A DNA stretch of 25,087 nt from CAZHOV01 sp964534315 (GCA_964534315.1 CAZHOV010000082.1:1-25087), one strand, 5' to 3'; counted from the first letter of the stretch, positions 14,501 through 23,338 are shown. The notes: generated by a model from the letters alone, not told the origin. Numbers and translations: made by a program.

Positions 14501-15049
14501 TTAAACCTTGTCAGCGCTCTGGATATACTTTTCATAATCTTCGAAGCTCTTCAAGACGATCTCTTTTGCAATAGTAGCGTTTTGAAAGTCTTCTACTTCT
14601 ACGGTTTTATGTTCTAACTTTTTATAATCCTCAAAAAAGTTTTGCAATTCATTCTTAAAGTGTTCTGGTAGTTCTGTGATGTCATTGATGTGATTAATAC
14701 TCATATCATTTTCCGCAACGGCAATTATTTTATCATCCATTTCACCGCCGTCAAGCATTCGCATGACTCCAATCACCTTTGCTGAGACAATGCACATAGG
14801 GACAATCGTAATTTGTGATAAAATAAGAATGTCAAGCGGATCATGATCATCACAATAGGTCTTTGGTATAAAACCATAATTAGCCGGATAATACATGGAT
14901 GAATAAATAACCCGGTCCATTTTTAACAGTCCTGATTCTTTATCTAATTCGTATTTAGCTCTTGTATTTTTGGGAATTTCGATAATCCCATTTACAATGT
15001 CAGGGGTGTTATCACCCGGGCTAACCATGTGCCATGGATTGTAATTCAT
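14501..15049 (-). CDS. ppa: Inorganic pyrophosphatase, family I
   Basis: It hydrolyses pyrophosphate to phosphate, pulling biosynthetic reactions forward. The 182-residue protein keeps the whole E. coli-type active site at a constant offset of +3: K32, E34, R46, Y58, D68, D70, D73 (DDHDPLD), D100, D105 and K107 (MLDGGEMDDK). The Y142-K143 pair (FFEDYKKLE) closes the site. A family I soluble cytoplasmic enzyme is certain. Its ATG overlaps the TGA of a decayed sensor-propeller gene, so the present promoter must lie inside that relic; I see no good TAnnTTTG there. Two GH17-like genes follow. Confidence 0.95.
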   Translation of the reverse strand: MNYNPWHMVSPGDNTPDIVNGIIEIPKNTRAKYELDKESGLLKMDRVIYSSMYYPANYGFIPKTYCDDHDPLDILILSQITIVPMCIVSAKVIGVMRMLDGGEMDDKIIAVAENDMSINHINDITELPEHFKNELQNFFEDYKKLEHKTVEVEDFQNATIAKEIVLKSFEDYEKYIQSADKV

Positions 15050-15349
15050 GTGATTGATTTATTATTTATTTTGAAATTACTCAACCAGATATGGCCGTCT
15101 GTGTCTTCAAGAATGGAGCGTACTCCAGGTTTTCGACCATCTTCAAGTCTTGACAGTTTTTTTTAATCCATAAAAATGAATTTCCATCAAAATGATAAAC
15201 GCCCTTTCCATTACTTCCATACCAAAAGTGCCCTCTTGAGTCCTGGAAAATAGCCCAAATACTATGGGCTGCAAGTATTATTCTAGGGCATAGCAGTTGG
15301 TTTTATTTTCAGGGATTTCCCAAGGTTTTTTAAAAGAGGCTGCTTTCAT
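15046..15349 (-). pseudogene. Decayed two-component-regulator propeller gene
   Basis: Three frames in succession give pieces of a beta-propeller of the regulator-propeller (Reg_prop) type. These are KKPWEIPENKTNCYALE, then HSIWAIFQDSRGHFWYGSNG with KGVYHFDG, then GVRSILEDTDGHIWLSN. The last switch falls at an A8 run (15157-15164), as a slip of one base would cause. The repeated x-I-F/L-Q/E-D-x-x-G-H-I/F-W motif is diagnostic of these propellers. The final TGA overlaps the ppa ATG. Reading-frame damage and small size show a relic; a sequencing slip in the A-run could explain one break but not both. Confidence 0.6.
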
Positions 15350-15597
15350 AACGAGTGGCGAAAGTACTATCTTTCATTGAATACTCTGTACTTTTTAAAG
15401 TTTAAGATCGACACCTTGGGGGTAAAATATTTAGAGGCCATCTCATTCGCCAATGAGACAACCTCTAATTATTTTTTAGCAGTTCGTTTTTTTTGCTCAA
15501 AAAAAAAGCTCAAATCCACTACTGAACAATTTACAAATTTTTCTTTTTATGGGGTACTGTTCAATCAACCTTTTTCATATAACGATAAATCAAAAAA
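15350..15597. other. Intergenic stretch with terminator-like hairpin
   Basis: No gene is supported. A 74-codon plus-strand frame at 15377-15601 runs through the hairpin at 15431-15468, resembles nothing I know, and is taken as chance. Confidence 0.4.
15431..15468. terminator. Compound hairpin, probable terminator after the M28 peptidase gene
   Basis: The outer stem is ttagagg (15431-15437) with cctctaa (15462-15468). The inner stem is tctcatt (15441-15447) with aatgaga (15452-15458), with loop CGCC. T-rich sequence follows on the plus strand (attatttttta) and an A/T tail on the minus strand (atatttta). It lies about 130 bases downstream of the M28 peptidase stop. The nested architecture resembles the smaller hairpin at 23-54. 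Confidence 0.55.
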
Positions 15598-17259
15598 TTA
15601 ATACCTTTCTAAAACATATTTTTTAAATAACCAGCTGCTTTTGTCCCACTGAATGACATCTAGCGTATTGGCAATATAATAGGTCGTCAGAAAATTAAAC
15701 TTTATAGCGGTTAAGAATGCTTGATCGGAGTAGTCCTGATCCAATTCGTCGAATGGCGTATGGTAGGTTTTTTTCATCCATTTGTCAAATACCTTTTTTC
15801 CATCTTTCTTGGGGTCAACCGCTGTAAATCCTGCAGCGATAAAAAGGGCGGGGATACCTTTTTTGATAAAGGAAATCTGATCGCTTCGTTCCATATAGCT
15901 TACTTCTGCTTGTCTGTTGTCATCAATTTTTAAGTTTAATGCACGTGCTGCGGCATCTGTAGCTTCCGAAAGATTGGAGTGGGAATATCCCAATGGAGCC
16001 ATATCTTCCGTCTCAATGGTTTGGGCAAGCATGTCGATATTGATCTTGGCAACGATTTTGCCAGCTGTCACCTTATGGCTGTTTGCAAAATAGCTGGACC
16101 CTAAAAGGCCGTTTTCTTCGGCTGTATAACAAACAAAAATTACAGATCGTTTGGTGCGCTCCGCTAATTCAGCAAACGTTTTCGAAATAGTCAGTATGCC
16201 GGAAACACCTGAAGCATTATCCAGCATGCCGTTGTAGATGGAATCGCCTTTCATCGGTTTTCCGATTCCAAAATGGTCAAGATGCCCCCCAATTACGACA
16301 TACTCCTCTTTCAGACGGGCATCCGTTCCGGGCAATAGGGCAACGACGTTATGACTCTCAAGGCTGTCATTTTTTAGCTCATAGGAACAATTGATTTCAG
16401 AACTTAATGCTCTGCTCGCGAGCTTACCCTTTGCAATTTTCCGGAGTGCGCTCTTTAGCCGAAGGCCATTCAATTTGAAAATCTTTCGCACAAACCCTTT
16501 TTGGGCAAATAACAACAGCTTTAGCTCATCATTTCCAATGGAGCTTTTGATTCGGGTATCGGCCAGAGCAAGCATTTCTGTAGACAAGAATCCGTGTACT
16601 TTCTTGAAAATGATCTTTTGAAAGAGATTGGCTTTCGGGTAGAAAAGAAGGAGGCCGTCAGCTCCGTTGGCGATGGCATTTTCAAATTTTGCATTGCGAT
16701 CGTTGAAGGCAGGGTGCTCTATCCCTTTGGGGCCGCCCAACGCCACAATGACGGTCTTCCCCGTTACATCGACACCTTCGTAGTCGTTGATGTTTTTTTC
16801 GGCAATGATGTTTCCGTAACCGACAAAAACCATTTCCTGCTGTTCATCTACTATTGCTTCTTTCGGACTTAGCACGACACTTATTTGTGAACCGTAATCG
16901 GTTGTAAAAAACTCCGATTTTTTTTCAATCCGCAGATTAAAAGAACCTGCTTTAATCGTTGTTTTTAAGAGCGGCACTTGTTGGAGGTAGGTTCCGGAAT
17001 CTCCGAAAGGAACTAGCCCGCTTTTTTTAAATTCCCCGGCAACGTAGTTGGCCGCCTTCCTGTAGCCTTCCGTTCCAATGCCTCGCCCTTCTAATTCATC
17101 GCTGGATAAATATTGGAGGTGCTTGAAAAAGTAATCGTAATCAATAGCCTCACTGGCGGCTAAAACCTCCGGCGCTATGTTTTGGGATTGTACCATGAAT
17201 GGAGGAAATAGGAAAATGGATAACATAATGGTTGACATAAAGCATCTTAGATTTCTCAT
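15598..17259 (-). CDS. Secreted M28 family metallopeptidase with PA domain
   Basis: This is a zinc aminopeptidase-type protein of 553 residues. A Sec signal is clear (RNLRCFMSTIMLSIFLFPPF, with cleavage likely after VQSQ near 26). Residues about 130-235 form a protease-associated insert (VFVGYGNIIAEKNINDYEGVDV-like start, GADGLLLF). The catalytic M28 domain carries the two-zinc ligands: H326 (IGGHLDH), D347 (MLDNASG), E381-E382 (TAEENGLLGS), D409 (INIDM) and H500 (YHTPFDE). All are intact, so an active exported peptidase, probably periplasmic or outer surface, is expected. A TAGATTTG promoter box lies 25 bases upstream. A membrane AraC regulator is encoded just upstream on the same strand. 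Confidence 0.9.
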   Translation of the reverse strand: MRNLRCFMSTIMLSIFLFPPFMVQSQNIAPEVLAASEAIDYDYFFKHLQYLSSDELEGRGIGTEGYRKAANYVAGEFKKSGLVPFGDSGTYLQQVPLLKTTIKAGSFNLRIEKKSEFFTTDYGSQISVVLSPKEAIVDEQQEMVFVGYGNIIAEKNINDYEGVDVTGKTVIVALGGPKGIEHPAFNDRNAKFENAIANGADGLLLFYPKANLFQKIIFKKVHGFLSTEMLALADTRIKSSIGNDELKLLLFAQKGFVRKIFKLNGLRLKSALRKIAKGKLASRALSSEINCSYELKNDSLESHNVVALLPGTDARLKEEYVVIGGHLDHFGIGKPMKGDSIYNGMLDNASGVSGILTISKTFAELAERTKRSVIFVCYTAEENGLLGSSYFANSHKVTAGKIVAKINIDMLAQTIETEDMAPLGYSHSNLSEATDAAARALNLKIDDNRQAEVSYMERSDQISFIKKGIPALFIAAGFTAVDPKKDGKKVFDKWMKKTYHTPFDELDQDYSDQAFLTAIKFNFLTTYYIANTLDVIQWDKSSWLFKKYVLERY

Positions 17260-17283
17260 AATTATTCAGTTTTAACTTTTGAG

Positions 17284-17291
17284 CAAATCTA
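17284..17291 (-). promoter_or_regulatory. Candidate -7 box of the M28 peptidase gene
   Basis: Minus-strand TAGATTTG fits TAnnTTTG and lies 25 bases before the ATG at 17259, giving a short leader. No clear TTG appears about 20 bases further up, so this is a single-box prediction. Confidence 0.4.
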
Positions 17292-17365
17292 GCTTGTGGA
17301 GGGGTCTGAAGCGGTTCATCTTACCAATTGACACTTATTTCAAGTAATTTTAGTTAGCTACTTCC

Positions 17366-18472
17366 TTATTTTTCTTTCTGAACGGATTTGGCAAAGGCGG
17401 AGGGAGTCTGGCCGGTGTGTTTTTTGAAATAGCGATTGAAGGAGGATTTGGAGTTGAATCCGCACTCATAGGCTAAAGCCAGCAGCGTGAATTGCTGATT
17501 TTTCTCTTGGGTTAACAACTGCTTGAAGGCTTCTACGCGGAAGGAGTTTACGAAGTCATAGAAGTTTTTCGCTTCTCGTTCGTTGATGATTTGGGATAAA
17601 TAATTGGGATGGATGTCTAGTTCGGCAGCGAGCTCATGTAGAGAGAGTTCGTTTTTTTGGTAATAGGCTTCATGGGTGAAAAGGTGCATCAGTTTTTTGT
17701 AAATATCATCAGCTACATCATCTTTCAAGCCTGAACGCGCATACTTTTTTATTTGCTCTGCACCTTCAGCCGTTTCCTTCGCCGATTTAACCAATGCCGG
17801 TTTTCGACTGACAAAAATGGACCGTTGCTGAACGCCAAAAAATCCAATCAGGATTACAAAAATGGTAACGCCCGAAAATATGTAGGCATCGTTATTGGTG
17901 AAAATGACGATACACCAAATGACTCCCAGTCCATAAATGAGTAACTGTAACCAGCTTAGGCTCACCTCTTCGATAGCTGAGAAATGTTTTCGGATATTTC
18001 GTTTGTGCTTATGCAGCAACATGGCGCACCATACTACATAGACAATTCCCGAAAGAAAGATCAGTAATAATCCGTATTTCATAAATAGTTCATACCCTTC
18101 AAATCCATTTTTATACACCGCTATTTTTACTTCTGCAGCGGATTGAAAAAAAGGAATCAGATAGAGATAACCTATACTTATTGGGAGCAAATGTAGCAGT
18201 GTTATCCAGTTTTTCTTTGGGAATTGATTAGTGATAGCCGATACATAGAAATACAATAGTACCCCGTGGATCAACGGCAAGGGGATCTCTATCCCCAATA
18301 AATGAGGGATTTGAAAGCGCGTTTCGGTAAAATTGACGTAGTAGAGATATAAATGTACGGCCAATACGAGCATCCAAATAAAAAGAAAGATGTCAGATGT
18401 TGATTTATGCTTTTTATTCAGCAGTAGTGCCGAAATGAAAAGTGAAATACTAATTCCTGCGATGAAGATCAC
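17366..18472 (-). CDS. Membrane-anchored AraC-type transcription regulator
   Basis: The 368-residue protein couples an N-terminal membrane domain to a DNA-binding tail. About seven hydrophobic helices occupy residues 1-220. A linker follows (KSAKETAEGAEQIKKYARSG), then an AraC/XylS double helix-turn-helix at about 275-365. The first recognition part is LSLHELAAELDIHPNYLSQIINE; the second is FTLLALAYECGFNSKSSFNRYFKKHTGQTPSAF, which matches the AraC signature well. Such 7-helix AraC proteins are common in Bacteroidota and probably respond to an outside or membrane signal. The start is GTG at 18472: the frame closes just upstream without an ATG. It lies about 107 bases before the peptidase gene, which could be a target (inference). 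Confidence 0.88.
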   Translation of the reverse strand: MIFIAGISISLFISALLLNKKHKSTSDIFLFIWMLVLAVHLYLYYVNFTETRFQIPHLLGIEIPLPLIHGVLLYFYVSAITNQFPKKNWITLLHLLPISIGYLYLIPFFQSAAEVKIAVYKNGFEGYELFMKYGLLLIFLSGIVYVVWCAMLLHKHKRNIRKHFSAIEEVSLSWLQLLIYGLGVIWCIVIFTNNDAYIFSGVTIFVILIGFFGVQQRSIFVSRKPALVKSAKETAEGAEQIKKYARSGLKDDVADDIYKKLMHLFTHEAYYQKNELSLHELAAELDIHPNYLSQIINEREAKNFYDFVNSFRVEAFKQLLTQEKNQQFTLLALAYECGFNSKSSFNRYFKKHTGQTPSAFAKSVQKEK

Positions 18473-18574
18473 GGTTAGATTTGTTGATACCTAAAGCGGC
18501 AGAACACGTTTCCTTTTTCAAGGATAGGTAGCCCTGATTTTTTATTGCTTTCTATGTTTAGCTCAATTTTATTT

Positions 18575-19288
18575 TTACAAATATTTTGTTCTGATGATTT
18601 CAAAATTCCTCACAGAAAAATAATCGTCAATACCAAAGTCGGTATTAATAACGATGCCTCCTAACAGGCCGATTTTATCTACTTTAAACTCGCCTTTGAC
18701 TTTTTTCAGGTATTCGTGGAGCATTTTATCGATGAGCTCAAAGGTGCATTCGGTGATCTTTCGTTGGGGGGATTCGTCGTTAATAATTTCTTCTCTTCTC
18801 GGGTAAAGCAGCGATTCCAAATAGGTTTGCTGGTAATCTTCCTGTTTGATTTTAGGCGTATAGGCATCATTTTTAAATCGCTCCAGCGCCAGCATCAGGG
18901 CACCGCAGCAGGCGCCGGCATTTTCTTGCCGGGGGCGGTACATTTTTCCGACTTCATTCTCCAGGGTAACTCCGATGTGCGGGCCATAAAAAATAAAGGC
19001 CGTCCCGTTATCGGGGATATGATGGGCAAAGGCCGTCAATCCGGTTATTCCGGCGTAGGGCAGGCCTCCTAATCCGCCAAGGAAAAAAGGGCCCAAAACC
19101 ACACTAAAGAAGGAGGTTGACGGGATATTAATGTCATCAGAACATAAGCTGGTAGCCATAAGCATTTTAGAAATATCAATATTGTGACCATTTTGCAACA
19201 GGCCAAGATATCTTATAGAGGTATCGCGGGTGTCGAGCGCATCCGGATAATTATCGAGTACGACTTTTTCAAATCTTTTTTGCAGCAT
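18575..19288 (-). CDS. LCIB-like (theta-type) carbonic anhydrase domain protein
   Basis: The 237-residue protein resembles the C-terminal domain of algal limiting-CO2-inducible protein B, whose fold is like beta-carbonic anhydrases with zinc held by Cys/His/Cys. Visible landmarks are SLCSDDIN (C49), the glycine-rich FFLGGLGGLPYAGITGLTAF, AHHIPDNGTAFIFYGPHIG (H89/H90) and ACCGALMLA (C127/C128). The Cys-His-Cys spacing supports a metal site, so CO2/bicarbonate interconversion is plausible; some homologues are inactive, so activity is not certain. Single gene with a TACCTTTG promoter box 53 bases upstream. It could supply bicarbonate for enzymes such as PEP carboxylase, but there is no operon link. 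Confidence 0.7.
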   Translation of the reverse strand: MLQKRFEKVVLDNYPDALDTRDTSIRYLGLLQNGHNIDISKMLMATSLCSDDINIPSTSFFSVVLGPFFLGGLGGLPYAGITGLTAFAHHIPDNGTAFIFYGPHIGVTLENEVGKMYRPRQENAGACCGALMLALERFKNDAYTPKIKQEDYQQTYLESLLYPRREEIINDESPQRKITECTFELIDKMLHEYLKKVKGEFKVDKIGLLGGIVINTDFGIDDYFSVRNFEIIRTKYL

Positions 19289-19332
19289 GTGGATAATGTT
19301 TTAGCGTGAGCTATAAAGATATTAATTGACCA

Positions 19333-19452
19333 CTATTTTTCAAAGGTAGGTCTGGAATTATCTTCGACATTAAGGATTACTGCTTTGGGTACAGAGGAGA
19401 GAAATTTTAGTATGGGGTCTTTTTTCTTTTTTTCATAATTCAAACGTCCCAT
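19333..19452 (-). CDS. Doubtful 39-residue ORF
   Basis: MGRLNYEKKKKDPILKFLSS is followed by VPKAVILNVEDNSRPTFEK. It lies between the DUF5916 gene and the carbonic anhydrase-like gene. The overlapping upstream frame (FKGFNFEKVIKPRGSTENGT) also looks protein-like, which hints at a frameshifted small gene. I recognise no family. Its last codons overlap the promoter box at 19341-19348. Low support. Confidence 0.2.
   Translation of the reverse strand: MGRLNYEKKKKDPILKFLSSVPKAVILNVEDNSRPTFEK
19341..19348 (-). promoter_or_regulatory. Candidate -7 box of the LCIB-like gene
   Basis: Minus-strand TACCTTTG is an exact TAnnTTTG box, identical to the one in front of pyrC. It lies 53 bases before the ATG at 19288. 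The -33 region is not convincing. Confidence 0.4.
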
Positions 19453-19517
19453 TTTCAGTGCTGCCCCTGGGTTTGATGACCTTTTCAAAGTTAAAGCCTT
19501 TGAATTTAGATACGCTA

Positions 19518-21941
19518 TTATTTAAACAAGTTATTATAGCTAGAAACGACATCAAAAAAGTAAACAACCTTCATAGTTATGGTATTTCGTTGGCCTTGCT
19601 CAAAGACAGAACTTAAATTATCGAAGTAAGATAATCGGATATCCTGCTCGTCTCGTTGCAGATCATTTTTATAAACAATATTCAGAAAACTGCCCGGAGC
19701 GAACTGCCAGGCAAAGATCAAATCGGTGTTGAATGCGTTGAAGTTAAAGTCTGCATTGCCGGAAAAAGAATCATCGGGAATGATGTAGCCTTCCGGATCG
19801 AGATCGCCATAGTAATCGTAGAGCCCGTAAGACCAGTAATGTCTTATCCTGAGCGTCAATGAAAGGTTATTTTTGAATAAAAACCTTCCCTGCAAAATAT
19901 TGACCAACGTCCTGACATCCCTTACGCCATACTTGGGCTGACCGTCGAAATACCCTGCAAAGCCCGCTCCATTAAGGAAAATAGAATAATTTGAAGAGGG
20001 GGTTAAGGTAAATTTGTCGTTTAAACGGATGATAGGGGAGACGTTTACTTCGAAATAATTATTAACCACATAATCTGTAAAATACCCTTCTCCGTAACCA
20101 ATTTCAGCATCTAAGGCAAAGCGTTTTCTATAATCCGTAGAGATCCCGATACCATTGTAATAAAATTCGGGAGTAATAAATTTTTGTCCGTCTACCCTGG
20201 ATTCAAAGAGATCGATGCCATCGCCAATTTGCGAACTCATATTGATGAAGATCGCATTGAAGTTTGGAAAAAGGAAAAAGAACCGGCCGCTGTACCTTCT
20301 CTTCAGTATTTCGCCAGTGGAATAGTCTTGTTCTAAACTAACGGTAAACCGGTTATAGCTGCTGTTTAAGATCCAAAAGGGGTTGTATTTATTGTATTGA
20401 AGACCTAAGGAATGCGTTCGGATGTTGGTGGCGAAATTTACACCCAAATCATTAGGATTATAGTTGGGAGATTTACTTTCGCTGGACAGGGAAAACTTGA
20501 AGTTCCCTTTGATTCTGGCGATATTTATAGCGTAGCTAATCCCGTCGTTTTCATTCGCCTTAAAAATATTCCCCCACAAATTTTTGCCTCTTTGGGTAAC
20601 TTTGACGTTTCCTGAAACTTGATAGGTGGAGTTTTTGGATATCAGATTCAGTCCGGCTGCCGAGACATTGGCATCTACAAAATCACCGGCTCGCATCGTA
20701 TTTAGATTGATGAAATAGACAGAACTGTTGTTTTTGAGGTTTTGATCAAAAGAGATGATACTGTAGTTGACCAAAGGATTGGTTTGTATTGCTCTGGTGT
20801 CTCCATTCGCTGTATTTTCAATTAAAGCATTTGTTGGGGCAGTAATGGCATTCATGACCCCTATGCCCAGGCCGTTCTTATTTCTGCCAGAAACCTTGGC
20901 AACGTTTACGAGTCTGGAACTAGCGGGGTTTTCGATCGTTACTTCTGTGGAATCCAGATTGGAAAAACCCTGGCTATATCGATTGGGAACGCTGCCAATG
21001 CGTCTGGAATAAAATAGACCGCCCAGGTTAAATAGTTCTACTCCTTCCTGAAAAAAGGGGCGTTGCTCCTCGAAAACGACTTCGAAAGCGCCCAGGTTTT
21101 TAATGATATTGTCTGAACGCACCTGGGAGAAGTCTGGTAGCAAGGTCATGTCGAGGGTGTAACTTTCGTTCAACCCTAGTTTAAGATCTGCTCCTGCACC
21201 ATAGCCAATGGTGCTTTCGTCATTGCTAAATTCGGCAAAAGAAGAAACATAAGGGGATAGTGATAGGCGCAGAGGGTCTTTAATATTTTTCAGGCCTTTC
21301 AAAAGCCCCCAATAATTAAGTTCCGTTTCTACGTTTTTGGGCACCAATGACCATTGTAGCTCCGTTCTGGTCCGTCTGATTTCTCTTTGAAATTGCACTC
21401 TCCAAACAAGTTCTTTTCCTTTGGGAAACCGGATGGCATAGTAAGGAATTTTGATTTCAACAATCCAACCATCATCCACAATCTGTACAGCACTTTCCCA
21501 AACGGCATTAAATGAACGATCTGAAATCCTGGAATCTGATTGAACACCAGAAGCAGAGACGGAGAAGGTGAAGGCATCCAACATCTTGTTGTAGGTGTCA
21601 AATGAAACGGTAAAGAGGTCTGCATTCAAATTATCATCGCGCTCGCCCAGCTGCGTTAAAATGCTGTCTGGATGGTCATCATAGCAATAACCGAGTACAT
21701 AGATATTATTATCATCAAACAATACCCTGACCTCTGTTTTGAAGCGAGGTTGGTTTCCTTCCGTTGGGTTAAGCTCTAAGAAATTGGTGGCCACATCTGC
21801 AGTCGCCCAATTTTGCTCTAAAAGCTTTCCGTCGATAACTATCTTTTCATTTGCCCTGGAGGCAGTCAATATCTTTTCCTGCCCCCAGGAATACAAAGAG
21901 ATTAATGACAATAGTAATATGTGGAAGTATTTATTGGTCAA
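19518..21941 (-). CDS. DUF5916 outer-membrane beta-barrel protein with CBM9-like domain
   Basis: The 807-residue protein has a signal peptide (TNKYFHILLLSLISLYSWG) and an N-terminal carbohydrate-binding-family-9-like domain (about residues 22-220: IVIDGKLLEQNWATA, then VRVLFDDNNIYVLGYCYD and DDGWIVEIKIPYYAIRF). A long DUF5916 C-terminal part of alternating strands follows (about 225-807). FEEQRPFFQEGVELFNLGGLFYSRRIG is the hallmark of this family. A surface barrel or glycan-related role is likely; no substrate can be named. The start is TTG at 21941, because no ATG lies between it and the in-frame region before the signal. It follows pyrC by 20 bases and probably shares its transcript. Confidence 0.85.
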   Translation of the reverse strand: MTNKYFHILLLSLISLYSWGQEKILTASRANEKIVIDGKLLEQNWATADVATNFLELNPTEGNQPRFKTEVRVLFDDNNIYVLGYCYDDHPDSILTQLGERDDNLNADLFTVSFDTYNKMLDAFTFSVSASGVQSDSRISDRSFNAVWESAVQIVDDGWIVEIKIPYYAIRFPKGKELVWRVQFQREIRRTRTELQWSLVPKNVETELNYWGLLKGLKNIKDPLRLSLSPYVSSFAEFSNDESTIGYGAGADLKLGLNESYTLDMTLLPDFSQVRSDNIIKNLGAFEVVFEEQRPFFQEGVELFNLGGLFYSRRIGSVPNRYSQGFSNLDSTEVTIENPASSRLVNVAKVSGRNKNGLGIGVMNAITAPTNALIENTANGDTRAIQTNPLVNYSIISFDQNLKNNSSVYFINLNTMRAGDFVDANVSAAGLNLISKNSTYQVSGNVKVTQRGKNLWGNIFKANENDGISYAINIARIKGNFKFSLSSESKSPNYNPNDLGVNFATNIRTHSLGLQYNKYNPFWILNSSYNRFTVSLEQDYSTGEILKRRYSGRFFFLFPNFNAIFINMSSQIGDGIDLFESRVDGQKFITPEFYYNGIGISTDYRKRFALDAEIGYGEGYFTDYVVNNYFEVNVSPIIRLNDKFTLTPSSNYSIFLNGAGFAGYFDGQPKYGVRDVRTLVNILQGRFLFKNNLSLTLRIRHYWSYGLYDYYGDLDPEGYIIPDDSFSGNADFNFNAFNTDLIFAWQFAPGSFLNIVYKNDLQRDEQDIRLSYFDNLSSVFEQGQRNTITMKVVYFFDVVSSYNNLFK

Positions 21942-21961
21942 CTTTTTTGTCAGGCACTTGC

Positions 21962-23305
21962 TTATGAACCAAATTCAATGGCTTTCCCTTTTTCATCTTC
22001 AAAAAACGCTCCGTCATCATAGACCAAATTGCCATTCACAAAGGTTTGTTTAACTTTTGTTTGAAAGGTGGTTCCTTCTAATGGCGACCAGCCGCATTTA
22101 TACAAGAGGTTTTCTTTGGCAACGGTCCACGGGCTATTCAGATCTACCAGTGTCAGGTCTGCGTAATAGCCTTCGCGGATGAATCCCCTGTTTTTCATTT
22201 GATAAAGAATAGCGGGATTGTGGCACATTTTCCGGACTATTTTGTCTAAAGAAATCTGGCCTTGTTTATAGAACTCCAACATGCAATTGAGCGAATGCTG
22301 AACCATTGGAGCACCGGACATGGACTGAAAATAGGGCTTCTGCTTTTCTTCCAGGGTATGGGGGGCGTGGTCGGTCGTGATGAGGTCGATCCGATCATCG
22401 AGAAGTGCCTTCAATAACCCCTTTTTATCTTCTTCAAATTTTATGGCCGGATTCCATTTGATAAGCATGCCCAACCGCTCATAGTCTTTGTCTGAAAACC
22501 AGAGGTGATGTACAGACACTTCGGTGGTGATTTTTTTCTCTTCCAGAGGAATGTCGTTTCGAAACAAGTGGGTTTCCGCTTCTGTCGTCAGGTGTAAGAT
22601 ATGCAGTCTGGCGTTGTGCTTTTGGGCCAGCTCGATGGCGCGTTTGGTGGCTTCGTAGCAACCTTTGACCCCTCTGATAACAGGGTGGTATTTTGCCGGA
22701 ACGTCGTCTCCGTATTTTTCTTTGAAGGTCCGTTCATTTTCTTCTACGATGGCTTCTTTTTCCGAATGAATGGCAATAATGGATTTGCAGTTGGCAAATA
22801 GCTTTTCCATGGTGTCCGGATTATCTGCCAGCAGGTTGCCTTTTTTGGTAAAATAAAGCCCGTCGTCGGAGACACCAATAAATTGGGTGGTATCTAATTT
22901 GACGACCTCGTCAATATTATCGCCGTTTACCCCGAGAAAGAAGGAGTAGTTGGCTAGCGATTTGGTTGAGGCGATCTCATATTTTTCTTGCAGGCTTTCA
23001 ACCGTCAGTATATTCGGGACGGTATTGGGCATATCGATGAAGGAGGTTACTCCACCAGCTATAGCTGCCTTACTTTCGGTATACAGGTCGCCTTTATGAG
23101 TTAGTCCCGGATCTCTGAAGTGGACTTGTCCGTCAATGATACCGGGGAACAGATGTTTACCTGTTCCGTCAATGACCTTTTGATTGGGGCCGGGGTCAAT
23201 ATCTCCAATTTGCTGAATACGCCCGTCGGATATTAACACATCAGCGACAAAAGATGTTTCTTCGTTTACGATGGTTGGATTTTTGATCAGTATGTCTTGC
23301 TTCAT
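21962..23305 (-). CDS. pyrC: Dihydroorotase (class I-like, QxH variant)
   Basis: It cyclises carbamoyl-aspartate to dihydroorotate in pyrimidine synthesis. The 447-residue amidohydrolase has FPGIIDGQVHFRDPGLTHKG (H62, R64), MPNTVPN (N94), IAIHSEKE (H180), LHILHLTTEAE (H238), TTDHAPHT (D312, H313) and GAPMVQHSLNCML. In the first metal motif the usual HxH is QxH (Q60). The lysine normally carboxylated to bridge the metals, in a GLKLF-like segment, appears replaced by GVSDDG (D147/D148). The QxH form is also found in the P. gingivalis-type enzyme, so this is a recognised subfamily. The TACCTTTG promoter is close upstream. DUF5916 follows after 20 bases. Confidence 0.88.
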   Translation of the reverse strand: MKQDILIKNPTIVNEETSFVADVLISDGRIQQIGDIDPGPNQKVIDGTGKHLFPGIIDGQVHFRDPGLTHKGDLYTESKAAIAGGVTSFIDMPNTVPNILTVESLQEKYEIASTKSLANYSFFLGVNGDNIDEVVKLDTTQFIGVSDDGLYFTKKGNLLADNPDTMEKLFANCKSIIAIHSEKEAIVEENERTFKEKYGDDVPAKYHPVIRGVKGCYEATKRAIELAQKHNARLHILHLTTEAETHLFRNDIPLEEKKITTEVSVHHLWFSDKDYERLGMLIKWNPAIKFEEDKKGLLKALLDDRIDLITTDHAPHTLEEKQKPYFQSMSGAPMVQHSLNCMLEFYKQGQISLDKIVRKMCHNPAILYQMKNRGFIREGYYADLTLVDLNSPWTVAKENLLYKCGWSPLEGTTFQTKVKQTFVNGNLVYDDGAFFEDEKGKAIEFGS

Positions 23306-23330
23306 GGGTTGAATTTCGTTTTTTCGGGAG

Positions 23331-23338
23331 CAAAGGTA
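23331..23338 (-). promoter_or_regulatory. Promoter -7 box of pyrC
   Basis: Minus-strand TACCTTTG followed by C is the classic Bacteroidota box, 26 bases before the ATG at 23305. A T-rich TTTT stands near the -33 position (about 20 bases upstream). It would drive pyrC and the DUF5916 gene. Confidence 0.5.

Noticed and set aside
15377..15601. 74-codon plus-strand ORF between the propeller relic and the M28 gene
   Set aside because: It passes through a terminator-like hairpin, lies opposite to all neighbours and resembles no family.
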